A stretch of 64,000 nt of DNA from Lysinibacillus antri (GCF_003977595.1 NZ_RYYR01000022.1:1-64000), one strand, 5' to 3'; shown: positions 25,895-34,988, numbered from the stretch's first letter. The notes: generated from the letters alone by a model not told the origin. Numbers and translations are program-made.

Positions 25895-26827
25895 ATGTAT
25901 AAAGCGATTGATATAGCAAAATGGCTTGATGGGATCGTTGAGGGCGAACCATCTACGGAAGTGAATGGCATTGCTTTAATTGATGACGCAACTTCTACAG
26001 ACTTAACTTATATCCGAAAACAAAGTGATCTTCAAAAGATTGAATCGACAAAGGCTGGTGTTATTTTAGTTCCCCCAATTCTTTCACTTCCAAGAGGCAA
26101 AACGTATATAAAGGTACCATGTTTACCGGAAGAAATGCTGCCAATGTTATTAAGAAAGTTTCAGCAAAAGGCCAAAACCACTTCGAATATTTCGCCTCAA
26201 AGTGTCATCGGTCAAGACGTTTCGATTGGCGAGCAGACAATAATTTATCCGAATGCAGTGATAGCAGACGGGGTGACAATTGGTGCGCACTGTATCATCT
26301 ATCCGAATGTTGTAATAGGTGAAGGTGTAACGATTGGTTCTGGCGTCATAATCCATCCCGGAGCAATAATTGGCTCGGATAGTTTTGAATTTATTAAAAT
26401 CGGCCAAACACACGAAAAACTCGTTAATGTAGGGAATGTAATCATTGGTAATCATGTGGAAATTGGCGCAAATACTACAATCGATAAGGGAACAATCGGA
26501 ACGACCATGGTAGGTGATGGAACGAAAATTGATAATTTAGTTCAAATTGCCCATGAAGTGAAAATTGGTGAAAATTGCATCATTGCTGCACAAGTTGGAA
26601 TCGCAGGTTGGGCAAAGATAGGGAATTTTACCACAATCTATGGACAGTGTGGAATTGTTGGTGATATTGAGATTGGTGATCATGTGGTCGTAATGGCGAA
26701 ATCCATCGTTACGAAAAACATTAAAAATAATCAAATCATCTCAGGAAATCCAGCGGTGTTACATTCGGAAAATCTAAAATTTCAAGCGCAAATGAAAAGA
26801 AAAATAAGCGATAAGGAGAATCATTAA
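25895..26827 (+). CDS. LpxD-like hexapeptide-repeat acyltransferase
   Basis: The 310-residue protein has the LpxD layout: an N-terminal uridine-binding-like domain (KWLDGIVEGEPSTEVNGIAL, then DLTYIRKQSD) and a left-handed beta-helix from about 100. LpxD adds a hydroxyacyl chain to UDP-acylglucosamine in lipid A synthesis, which a Gram-positive cell lacks. The catalytic His is kept (NLVQIAHEV, His220) as is IAAQVGIAG, but a later NGH-type His appears as Asp257 (VGDIEIGD). I start it at ATG 25895, one base after the GTPase stop; a GTG frame from 25862 extends into the GTPase gene. The coding block suggests it modifies a sugar or lipid for the dynamin system. Confidence 0.75.
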   Translation: MYKAIDIAKWLDGIVEGEPSTEVNGIALIDDATSTDLTYIRKQSDLQKIESTKAGVILVPPILSLPRGKTYIKVPCLPEEMLPMLLRKFQQKAKTTSNISPQSVIGQDVSIGEQTIIYPNAVIADGVTIGAHCIIYPNVVIGEGVTIGSGVIIHPGAIIGSDSFEFIKIGQTHEKLVNVGNVIIGNHVEIGANTTIDKGTIGTTMVGDGTKIDNLVQIAHEVKIGENCIIAAQVGIAGWAKIGNFTTIYGQCGIVGDIEIGDHVVVMAKSIVTKNIKNNQIISGNPAVLHSENLKFQAQMKRKISDKENH

Positions 26828-27591
26828 TGTTTCCACCAAAATTGCCGATTCCTTTTCCAATTCCAGATTTAGGTACGATTTTTAAAACCGCTAAAAAAAT
26901 ATTTGATTTGTTCTTTAATAAAGATCAAGAACAAGAAGCGGTTAAAGAAACAATCAGCAAGCAAAAACCGACAGATATAAATGTTACAGAAATTAGTGAT
27001 ATTTACGAGTTGAACTCAATATTAAATAGTTTTTCGATGCTGTTACAACAAAAGGCAAACACCATTGAGTATGAAATAATAAAAGAGTGTAATTATTTCT
27101 TTGACGATTTACAGGATACGTTAAGCATGTTGAATGACGATAATAAAAATTTTATTTTATTTAAACTGGATCGATATACAAGAAAGCTTGAAAAAATAAA
27201 ATCCGATTTAACCGGGACTATGGCTAATTTTATTTCAAGACGCGTATCGTTGGATGATGAAGAGTGTAGAAGGATCTTAAAAATGCTTCCTGGTGCAACA
27301 AAAAGTAAACGAATGGACGAATTTGAACAGTCTGTTATTTTTGAAGCAGTAATGGAAGTAACAAATAAAATCAAAGAGAAAATGGTAGATTTTGAAGAAG
27401 ATTTAGTTCAAGTCATTGAAGATCGTATGGAAGAAATCAGTAAAGTTGCCACTAAAAATGAATCTAGTTTTTTACAGTTGATTGAAAGTAAAAATCATGA
27501 TGTTCAAAAATATGAACAAGTGAAAATAGAAAGTATGCTTGCGGTTGAGCAAAGCGAATACTTACTAGATTTATTAAGAAAGGAGTCTTAG
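26827..27591 (+). CDS. Helical dynamin-operon protein, paralogue 1
   Basis: The 254-residue protein is mostly helical. It begins with a Pro-rich segment (MFPPKLPIPFPIPDL) and an amphipathic basic helix (IFKTAKKIFDLFF) that could sit on a membrane. Residues about 135-205 (RRVSLDDEECRRILKM, later EDRMEEI) align with the next gene, so the two are ancient duplicates. No known family recognised. Its ATG overlaps the LpxD-like stop by one base (TAATG) with AAGGAG upstream. Confidence 0.7.
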   Translation: MFPPKLPIPFPIPDLGTIFKTAKKIFDLFFNKDQEQEAVKETISKQKPTDINVTEISDIYELNSILNSFSMLLQQKANTIEYEIIKECNYFFDDLQDTLSMLNDDNKNFILFKLDRYTRKLEKIKSDLTGTMANFISRRVSLDDEECRRILKMLPGATKSKRMDEFEQSVIFEAVMEVTNKIKEKMVDFEEDLVQVIEDRMEEISKVATKNESSFLQLIESKNHDVQKYEQVKIESMLAVEQSEYLLDLLRKES

Positions 27592-27593
27592 TA

Positions 27594-28382
27594 ATGGGAA
27601 CAGGGATAACAAGAAGTGTATTGCGAACAGTTGGCGGTAAAGCAGGGGACTGGGCAGCAGATAAAATTGACAACGTATTAGGTCCTGCGGGAAAAAGTAG
27701 CAGCAAAGTGAGTAGAGAAACAGGGCAAGAAGATGAATACAATCCCGAAACGGCGCGAATAGAAGAGACTAAGCGTATTAATGAATCTTTAAGAGATTAT
27801 ACAAGAAGTTTAGAACCCGTTGCGGATAAATTTGAAAGAGATTGTTTAAATACGTGTAGAGAAAATATTAATCTTTTAGTAGAAGATATTAAAAAAATTA
27901 ACGTGCAAGACTACAATGGAAAAAAGTTAAATATTAACATTAACCGATTGGAACGAAAATTACAATCCGTTGAGAAAAATGTGATTGGGAAGATAAAAAA
28001 TGAATTATCAAGAAAAGTATCCATTGATGATTCGGAATGTTTAAACATATTGAAAATGAAAAAAGGTCAGGCAAAAGAAAACGCGATGAAAGAATTTTCA
28101 AATCGGGTCTTTAGCAATTCGCTAGTTGAACTTTCGGAGACAATTCGTGAAACTGTAAATGAACAGTGTAGCCTGATTACAGATCAAATTGAAGATCGTT
28201 TAGAAGAGATTACAAACTCTTTACAAGAAATCTCTATGCAATTTGATGAAATTGAACAATTAAAAGAAAAAGATGCAGAAGTGTTAGAACAAAAGAAATG
28301 TGACCTATATTTTACTTTGTCCATTTGTGATATGGTGCTTTCAGAATTGCATCAACAACCTCGAGAAAAGGTGACAGTATGA
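27594..28382 (+). CDS. Helical dynamin-operon protein, paralogue 2
   Basis: The 262-residue protein has a Gly-rich N-terminus (MGTGITRSVLRTVGGKAGDW), a charged linker and a long helical body. The block SRKVSIDDSECLNILKMKKG followed by QIEDRLEEI matches paralogue 1 in order and spacing. The N-termini differ, suggesting separate partners or locations. Strong AAAGGAG before ATG 27594, two bases after the previous stop. Function unknown. Confidence 0.7.
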   Translation: MGTGITRSVLRTVGGKAGDWAADKIDNVLGPAGKSSSKVSRETGQEDEYNPETARIEETKRINESLRDYTRSLEPVADKFERDCLNTCRENINLLVEDIKKINVQDYNGKKLNININRLERKLQSVEKNVIGKIKNELSRKVSIDDSECLNILKMKKGQAKENAMKEFSNRVFSNSLVELSETIRETVNEQCSLITDQIEDRLEEITNSLQEISMQFDEIEQLKEKDAEVLEQKKCDLYFTLSICDMVLSELHQQPREKVTV

Positions 28383-28729
28383 ACTTAGATTGGAATAAAA
28401 TTGGCATCGTTACAAAAACAGATTTTGACCGACTTGAAGAAAAAGTGAACCAACTGATCGCGATGCAAGAAAAAAATGAAAAAGTAGTAAAAAAGCTCAA
28501 TACGGATATGAAATCATCTCTGAAAGAATTACATAATAAAATTGATTCAATAGAAGAAAAGAGTGCGGCTTCAACTAAGGGGTATGAGCACCACATGGAA
28601 GAAATCGATAAAACACTTAAACGTTTTGAAGAAGTAGTGAAACTTTCTTTAATTAACAATCTATTTACAGATATCCAACAAGAAGCAGATTCTACGAAAA
28701 AAACAAGTAGAATAAAAGTAAAAAACTAA
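28379..28729 (+). CDS. Coiled-coil protein, last gene of dynamin operon
   Basis: A 116-residue protein that is almost wholly coiled coil (LEEKVNQLIAMQEKNEKVVKKL; ELHNKIDSIEEK) with a basic C-terminus. It overlaps paralogue 2 by four bases (ATGA) and is followed by a terminator, so it closes the operon. Possibly a linker or scaffold; no family recognised. Confidence 0.65.
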   Translation: MNLDWNKIGIVTKTDFDRLEEKVNQLIAMQEKNEKVVKKLNTDMKSSLKELHNKIDSIEEKSAASTKGYEHHMEEIDKTLKRFEEVVKLSLINNLFTDIQQEADSTKKTSRIKVKN

Positions 28730-28742
28730 ATCTCTTAGAATA

Positions 28743-28779
28743 AGTAGGTGACGAAATCCAGTTCGCCTATTTTTTTTTG
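28743..28779 (+). terminator. Terminator of the dynamin-like operon
   Basis: TAGGTGACGAA and GTTCGCCTA form an imperfect stem, followed by nine T residues. Confidence 0.65.
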
Positions 28780-28855
28780 AGGTTCTCACCCCCACCTCTC
28801 ACATTCATTAGGCTTTCTGCATATTGTAATGAAAGTCTAATCGTGGGGTGGAAGT

Positions 28856-30889
28856 ATGAAAAGTTTCAAGTTTCCTGCTCTATTGGCTGGTCCGATCCTT
28901 CGACGAGTCGAGCCAACGAAGGCGTATGTTTGGGTAGCGACAAGTAAAGCGTATAGCATTGGGGCTCAGATTTATGAAATTACAACAAAACATACAAAGG
29001 ACTACTATTCCAAATTACGCGCAGCCACCGAAACAACAACCGTTCAGTTTGGAGAAAATCTTTTTATTCATTTAATCAAAATCACGCCTAAAAATGGACT
29101 TTTTCCTACCAATCAATTAATTGGCTACAACCTCTATTTTACGATCGATAATGAATCCTTTGATTTAGGTGATTTGGATTTGCTTTCTGAAGATAACCCA
29201 AATAACATCCTCTATGATTCACTCAACTATCCAACCTTCTTTATTGCCGACAATCATAATTCTAACAACTTCCTATATGGCTCTTGCCGAAATCTCCATG
29301 GGGAGGGGGAGGACACCTTAGCGAATGGCGATCGGGAACTAGCCGAAAAGAGCCGAGACCTTACACAACGTCCACAAGCACTCTTTACTATGGGAGATCA
29401 AATCTATGCAGATAATGTAGCCGATCCACTCTTTCGACCAATCCACGAAATCAGCAGCGCGCTAATCGGAGTAAATGAAAAATTGCACACTATTGATAAA
29501 CGCCTTGCCAAAAAACCTTATAACACCTCCCTCTACAAAACGAATGGTAGAACGGCCATCATGAAACAATTTGCAGAGTTTTCATCACGAAAGGCTGCCA
29601 ATCACATGATGGAATTTGGGGAGTTTGCAGCTTTATATTTATTTTATTGGAGTCCAGTGCTTTGGGAGGTTGTAAAAGATTATGCACTTTTTGAATCCTT
29701 CCAAGAAGCGCTAGATAACGACCATATTTATATCGAATCCCAAAGTGATAAGTTGAAAAAGCTCGAAACGAAACAATTAGAAAAACGCTATACCGAGCAT
29801 GAAAAAGCCCTTGCCAACTGTCATCAAACAGCTTATAAGATTAGAAGATTACTAGCAAACATCCCGACGTATATGATATTTGATGACCATGATATTACGG
29901 ATGATTGGAATATTAACGCAGAGTGGAAAGCGACTGTCCAAAAATCACCTATAGGAAAACATGTCGTTACAAACGGGTTAACGGCTTATTGGGCATTTCA
30001 AGGATGGGGAAATGCGCCAGAGTCATTTGAGGAGGAGTTCATTTCGCAGCTGCAACACTATTTTCATTCATTACAAAACGAACAAATCGACTATCGTTCA
30101 TGGATGGACCTGTTATGGGAGCACCGTCCGTGGCATTTTGTGGCGCCTACAAATCCAAAGGCCGTTTTCCTTGATACACGAACGATGCGAGAGTATGAAG
30201 ATAAACCGCATACGACTAAAATCGAACAATTATCGCCAGAAACGTATCCACCACAACTCGTAAATGATGAAGAATTTGAAGCACTAGCGAAACAATTAGA
30301 AGAAAGTGAATGGGAAAAGGGGACCCCGTTAATCGTCATTTCTGCAACTCCGGTTATTGGTTTTGAAATAATTGAGGAGCTCGTTTCTACATTTACACCT
30401 TCTTTAAAAATGCTAGGGGTAGAGGTACAAACGGTTTTTGATGTTGAAGCGTGGAAATATAATGGGAAAGGCTTAACGCGCATTTTAACCCAGCTAGCCA
30501 ACTGGAATCCAAGCCAGTGCATTATTTTATCAGGGGATGTACATTATGGATTCTCCGTGAATTCTACTGTCACATTTGCGGATGGAAAAGAGTTAACGAT
30601 TAAGCAAATTACATCAAGCCCACAAAAAAATATGAGTTTTCATCGATTAGGCCCACTCATGAAAATCGTCACAGCAATCAATTCTCGTTTAAAAGAAAAT
30701 CAACTCAACTACCGCTATTGTGATCCATCCTACCAAATCCACACAAATGATACCCCAGATGAACAGTTCATATGGAAAGAACAATTTAGTTATGACCAGC
30801 TAACTCGTTTGGCGATTATTGAAACGGATAATCACTTAGGGTTGTTAACTGTAAAAGACAATGAAATTACTAATAAGTTTTTAAAATAA
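28856..30889 (+). CDS. PhoD-like metallophosphatase
   Basis: The 677-residue protein belongs to the PhoD-like phosphodiesterase/phosphatase family: GSCRNLHG (about 142-149), MGDQIYADN (about 179-187), the metal-binding FDDHDITDDW (about 342-351), ATPVIG and SGDVHYGFS (about 562-570). Unlike secreted PhoD it has no signal peptide, so it is probably cytoplasmic. The substrate is unknown. Starts at ATG 28856 with GGGGTGG upstream; separated from the dynamin operon by a terminator. Confidence 0.8.
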   Translation: MKSFKFPALLAGPILRRVEPTKAYVWVATSKAYSIGAQIYEITTKHTKDYYSKLRAATETTTVQFGENLFIHLIKITPKNGLFPTNQLIGYNLYFTIDNESFDLGDLDLLSEDNPNNILYDSLNYPTFFIADNHNSNNFLYGSCRNLHGEGEDTLANGDRELAEKSRDLTQRPQALFTMGDQIYADNVADPLFRPIHEISSALIGVNEKLHTIDKRLAKKPYNTSLYKTNGRTAIMKQFAEFSSRKAANHMMEFGEFAALYLFYWSPVLWEVVKDYALFESFQEALDNDHIYIESQSDKLKKLETKQLEKRYTEHEKALANCHQTAYKIRRLLANIPTYMIFDDHDITDDWNINAEWKATVQKSPIGKHVVTNGLTAYWAFQGWGNAPESFEEEFISQLQHYFHSLQNEQIDYRSWMDLLWEHRPWHFVAPTNPKAVFLDTRTMREYEDKPHTTKIEQLSPETYPPQLVNDEEFEALAKQLEESEWEKGTPLIVISATPVIGFEIIEELVSTFTPSLKMLGVEVQTVFDVEAWKYNGKGLTRILTQLANWNPSQCIILSGDVHYGFSVNSTVTFADGKELTIKQITSSPQKNMSFHRLGPLMKIVTAINSRLKENQLNYRYCDPSYQIHTNDTPDEQFIWKEQFSYDQLTRLAIIETDNHLGLLTVKDNEITNKFLK

Positions 30890-31240
30890 AGCGTTGCGAC
30901 TCCGAGAACTGGTGAGTGAATCAATGTGCTATCCCATAAATTTCCACAAAAATAGACAAAAGCGAGCATCTATAAGGGTGTTCGCTTTTATTTGGCGAAA
31001 ATGATAGAAGATTTAACTGAAAATAAATACCTTTTTCACATAATATTTAATGTATAGTAGGTTGATTTTACTAATTTAACTTTTTCGTATTGGGAAATCA
31101 CAGATTAAAATAATTTTCCCTAAATAAATTCTCCTAGTAAATACTGTAAAATCACTCATAATGAAACCATTTCACCATACAATTTTAAAACAAACAATTT
31201 TCTTCTATAACAAAATCTATGGGGATTGAGGTTGATAACT
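30890..31240. other. Intergenic region with terminator
   Basis: Holds a terminator at 30958-30992 (AAAAGCGA with TTCGCTTTT and a following T stretch), then about 240 AT-rich bases with no supported gene before the helicase. I did not find a convincing promoter. Confidence 0.5.
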
Positions 31241-33421
31241 TTGATCAATGATGAGCTGAAAAACGAGCAATTGTTTTTAGAAGACACGATCCAGAAAATT
31301 GATTGCGAATTATACACGACATCGAATGAGACAACGATGGAAGAATTAAAAAAACAGCCCTACTTTGGGAAAATGGAGATCAATTCAAATCGACATGGGC
31401 TTGAAACATTCTATATCGGAAAAAAAGGACTTCACACTAGTGAGGAAGAGATCGTTGTTTTGGATTGGAGAATGCCAATTGCTTCTACCTATTATAATTT
31501 TACACCCGAACAAAGCTTACAAGTGTATGAGATTGATAAAAATGGCGAGACCCAAAAAGAAGTAGTGGACGTACTTTCCAAAAAACAAATCCTCATTCAC
31601 AATCAAAAAGTGACGAATATTATTGAACAGTTTCCAAGTTCAGATTTAGAGCGAATGCCGAGGCAATGGCAATCAAGAACAAATACAAAAGAAATGTTGC
31701 ATTCAAATCTTGATGAAAGAGAAACAACGGGTAACTTAAAAGAAATTATCGAAACCATTCAACAAGAACAAAATATCGCCATTCGACACAGTCTTAATAA
31801 AAATATCATCATCCAAGGCGTTGCAGGCTCAGGAAAATCTTCCATCGCATTACATAGGCTATCTTATTTGTTGTTTAATAACGAACATTTAAGACCCGCT
31901 AACTTTTTATTAATTGCATCATCCAAAAGATCGATGCTACCCTTTGAAAAGCTCATCCTACAACTGGATCTAGCAGGCATTCATCAGAAGACAATATGTC
32001 AGCTAATGGAACAAAATTTATCGCCCTATGTCACAATTGACACATCACCGAACTATGCCCGCTATTACGATGAAATGGTGTTTAAAGAAGATGATCAAAG
32101 TATCAGTGAAGCGATAAAATTTAAAGCGTCAAAACGATTTGCTCAATTACTAGAAGCACATGTGGAAAGGGTGACGGAAAGTTATCGCGATAGCATGATT
32201 CCAATTGCTTATGGACATGTATCAATAACAGAAGAGGATCTAGTCAAAATTTTTGATCAATATGCGCATCTTCCTTTCTGCACAAGGGTACAGAAGTTTT
32301 TAATGCATGCCGAAAACGTCTTCAAAAATGTACTGGACCAACAAATGAAAGAACTGACAGACAAAACAACTGAATTTAAAGAATTTCTGATGGAAGTTGA
32401 ATTGGAAGCGGGAGAAATAGTTTTTGTGGAGTCGTTAATTACGGACATAAAAGAAAAGAAAATAGATAAAATGACCGACGAGTTCGATCAAATCATGACC
32501 AATTGGAAAAATGCCATGAATCCTGGAACGATTTTAGAAATTTATAACCAATTATTTGTGTACTTCGCGAAGAATGACTACGACAATGAAGAAATCAAAG
32601 CACTGCTCTATTATTACGAACCAGGGAAGATTGATTTTCACGATTATGCGCCGTTATGGTATCTTCATGTCCTATTAAATCAAAACCATCCCGTGTACAA
32701 ACATGTCGTCATTGATGAAGGGCAAGATTTAAGCTATATCCATTACGCCACGCTAAAACGAATGTGTTCAACTATGACAATCATTACCGATGTAAATCAA
32801 GCAATCTTAATGGAAGATCGGGAACAATCGTGGGAAGAGGTAATTGAATGCTTTGGCGAGGAAACAACGATTGTCGACTTGAAAAACAATTATCGCTCAA
32901 CAAAAGAAATCGTAAAAGTAGCCAATCATGTGTTAAATGTTCGGTTTAATGAGGAGGATGCCATTAAATCCGTTTGCAGTAGTGGCAGTCCCGTCACGTT
33001 TGAGACAATCGACTCCGGAAAAACACTGATGATGAAAATTGAACAAACGCTCAAGCAATGGGAAAGGAAATACAAACGAATTGCCATTATCCATAAAGAT
33101 GAAAAGCGAGCAGAGGCCCTAGCAAAAGAATTACAGAAACGATTTGATCAAGCAAGCTATGCGGAGGGAATTCAGGACCTCGATATCTCTGTCATCGCTG
33201 TATATAATGCAACAGGAATGGAATTTGATGCAGTAATGTTAGTGAATGCCAATGACATCAGCTATCCAAACGACGATATTCACACTAAACTATTGTACGT
33301 CGCCATCACACGTGCCCAAAAAGAACTGAAAATCTTCTATCAAAACAACCCATCCCCATTACTAGAAGAGCTCGTATACAGTGACACTAAGGATGCTGTG
33401 AATTTCAGTCATGTTACTTAA
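31241..33421 (+). CDS. helD: HelD-type UvrD-like helicase
   Basis: HelD binds RNA polymerase and frees stalled enzyme from DNA using ATP. The 726-residue protein has an N-terminal coiled-coil arm, the family strand EEEIVVLDWRMPIA, Walker A QGVAGSGKSS (about 194-203), Walker B VVIDEGQDLS (about 489-498), LKNNYRST (motif IV-like) and the C-terminal KLLYVAITRAQKEL. I place the start at TTG 31241, nine bases after GAGG; in-frame TTG codons at 31226 and 31232 are alternatives. Confidence 0.85.
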   Translation: MINDELKNEQLFLEDTIQKIDCELYTTSNETTMEELKKQPYFGKMEINSNRHGLETFYIGKKGLHTSEEEIVVLDWRMPIASTYYNFTPEQSLQVYEIDKNGETQKEVVDVLSKKQILIHNQKVTNIIEQFPSSDLERMPRQWQSRTNTKEMLHSNLDERETTGNLKEIIETIQQEQNIAIRHSLNKNIIIQGVAGSGKSSIALHRLSYLLFNNEHLRPANFLLIASSKRSMLPFEKLILQLDLAGIHQKTICQLMEQNLSPYVTIDTSPNYARYYDEMVFKEDDQSISEAIKFKASKRFAQLLEAHVERVTESYRDSMIPIAYGHVSITEEDLVKIFDQYAHLPFCTRVQKFLMHAENVFKNVLDQQMKELTDKTTEFKEFLMEVELEAGEIVFVESLITDIKEKKIDKMTDEFDQIMTNWKNAMNPGTILEIYNQLFVYFAKNDYDNEEIKALLYYYEPGKIDFHDYAPLWYLHVLLNQNHPVYKHVVIDEGQDLSYIHYATLKRMCSTMTIITDVNQAILMEDREQSWEEVIECFGEETTIVDLKNNYRSTKEIVKVANHVLNVRFNEEDAIKSVCSSGSPVTFETIDSGKTLMMKIEQTLKQWERKYKRIAIIHKDEKRAEALAKELQKRFDQASYAEGIQDLDISVIAVYNATGMEFDAVMLVNANDISYPNDDIHTKLLYVAITRAQKELKIFYQNNPSPLLEELVYSDTKDAVNFSHVT

Positions 33422-33475
33422 TGGGTTTCTAAACTGGAGGAAGGACAAAACGTTGGAGGAAACTGCTGATTATGG

Positions 33476-33790
33476 GCGGTTGGTTGGAATTGAGGGCGGT
33501 TGATCGGAATTGAGAGCGGTTGATTGGAATTGAGAGCGGTTGGTTGGAATTGAGAGCGGTTGGTTGGAATTGAGAGCGGTTGGTTGGAATTGAGGGCGGT
33601 TGGTTGGAATTGAGGGCGGTTGGTTGGAATTGAGGGCGGTTGATCGGAATTGAGAGCGGTTGGTTGGAATTGAGGGCGGTTGGTTGGAATTGAGGACTGT
33701 TGGTTGGAATTGAGGGCGGTTGGTTGGAATTGAGGGCGGTTGATCGGAATTGAGAGCGGTTGATCGGAATTGCGAGCACTTGCCCGGAAT
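33476..33790. repeat. 20-bp tandem array (about 15 units)
   Basis: GCGGTTGGTTGGAATTGAGG repeats at an exact 20-bp step, with the GCGGT boundary at 33480, 33500, 33520 and onward to about 33770. Variants are GATCGG for GGTTGG and GAGAG for GAGGG; the last unit is degenerate. An open frame on the minus strand through it arises because the repeat lacks stops in all three phases; it has no ribosome site. Confidence 0.92.
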
Positions 33791-33817
33791 GCGACCGCTT
33801 ATCCTCAGAATCCATGC

Positions 33818-33856
33818 TAAAGAAGGGGCTGCTATATTCGGCAGCCCCTTCCTTAT
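33818..33856. terminator. Terminator beyond the 20-bp array
   Basis: AAGGGGCTGC and GCAGCCCCTT form a perfect 10-bp stem, flanked by CTTCC and AGA. It lies between the convergent helD and carbonic-anhydrase-like genes. Confidence 0.75.
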
Positions 33857-33955
33857 GAGTTATTTAATTCAAGTAGTACCTCGTTAAGCTTAGGAAACTC
33901 AACATAACAAAACATGTTGCAGGCGAGATTCCAATAATCCTGCCACTAAAAGCAT

Positions 33956-34636
33956 TCAACCGCAAGCCAATCCACATGAACATCGATTTTTCCCGAAGTA
34001 TAGTGAATAGGCTGGTGGGAATTCTGCATTTACCCGCTGTACGGCTTTTGCAAAATCGGCCTCAGTGGTAGGGACCGGTGCTAATGAATCAGCTTTTGCC
34101 TGGGTGTCTATGGTTGCATTTGGCGGAACAAAACTATTGGCCTTGATTTTAACTCCATTCGTAACCGTTGCACCGGTGGAAATAAATGCGCCTTCACCCA
34201 CCCAAGCATTATATACAATTGCATTAAATCCAACAAACGTATTATCCTCAAGCACGGCTGGTCCATGAATGAGTGATCCATGGGCACAGGAAACTTTATC
34301 CCCGATATAAACAGAATATTTTTTGCCGCCCACCTCAAAATGTCGATCCCTTAATCCGTGAAGAATGACCCCATCTTGTAAGTTACTTTCGTTTCCAATA
34401 TAAAAGGGTGTTCCCTCATCTGCGCGGACACTCACAAATGGTCCAATAAATGTTTGATTGCCAATCGTCACATCCCCGACAATAAAGGAAAAGGGGCTCA
34501 AAAATGAGGTGCTTTGAATGGTAGGATAACGAGGATCCGGATTGAACGAAGTAGGTGGATTCGCCCCAACAAAAAAACTATATTGATTGACTGGGGTTGG
34601 AACATTTCGAAAATAGTGCAAAGGCAATTCTCCCAT
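33956..34636 (-). CDS. Gamma-class carbonic anhydrase-like protein
   Basis: The 226-residue left-handed beta-helix protein has the metal-binding His pattern of gamma carbonic anhydrases: His in GVILHG, and two in SCAHGSLIHG, with Arg in VSVRADEG and Gln/Asp in NLQDG. It should hydrate CO2 if zinc or iron is bound. Odd is the C-terminus KNRCSCGLACG, a short Cys-rich tail that may bind metal or form disulfides. ATG 34636 has no strong ribosome site, so the start is provisional. Confidence 0.8.
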   Translation of the reverse strand: MGELPLHYFRNVPTPVNQYSFFVGANPPTSFNPDPRYPTIQSTSFLSPFSFIVGDVTIGNQTFIGPFVSVRADEGTPFYIGNESNLQDGVILHGLRDRHFEVGGKKYSVYIGDKVSCAHGSLIHGPAVLEDNTFVGFNAIVYNAWVGEGAFISTGATVTNGVKIKANSFVPPNATIDTQAKADSLAPVPTTEADFAKAVQRVNAEFPPAYSLYFGKNRCSCGLACG

Positions 34637-34988
34637 CTCAAAACAGATTTATCACCATTATATTCTTAGAAACAAACGGTATGATTGAGTGTAATTAATA
34701 GCCAAAATGCAGAGGATATTAGCCAAATGAATGTAATTATTAGCCAAAATGCGGGGGTTATTAGCCAAACTTGACCTAATATTAGCCAAACAATCCAAGC
34801 AGTTCAATAAGAAGAATAGATTACATTATTTTCAAAAAGTGCTCATAAAACAGGTCTTTAAGATCGAATAATTTTTCTTATATAAATTACATATTTATCC
34901 TATATCATATTTTGTCAAATTAATACAATGTAGAATACAACATCATAATGCAGATAGATTATATCAAACAATTAGGAGGCATCGAGAT
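34637..34988. other. Divergent region carrying the second 21-bp array
   Basis: Contains the 21-bp array at 34699-34800 and the AGGAGG site of cotA near 34974-34979; otherwise AT-rich with no supported gene. Confidence 0.6.
34699..34800 (-). repeat. 21-bp phased array, reverse orientation (five units)
   Basis: TAGCCAAA begins at 34699, 34720, 34741, 34762 and 34783, every 21 bp without exception. Its reverse complement is the TTTGGCTA core of the array at 2958-3062. The rest of each unit is not conserved. It lies between the start of the carbonic-anhydrase-like gene and cotA. Confidence 0.87.

Noticed and set aside
33429-33815. Open frame of 128 codons on the minus strand with NSNQPPSIPTN-like repeats
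   Set aside because: It exists only because the 20-bp repeat lacks stop codons in all phases. There is no ribosome site at its ATG and no homologue pattern beyond the repeat.
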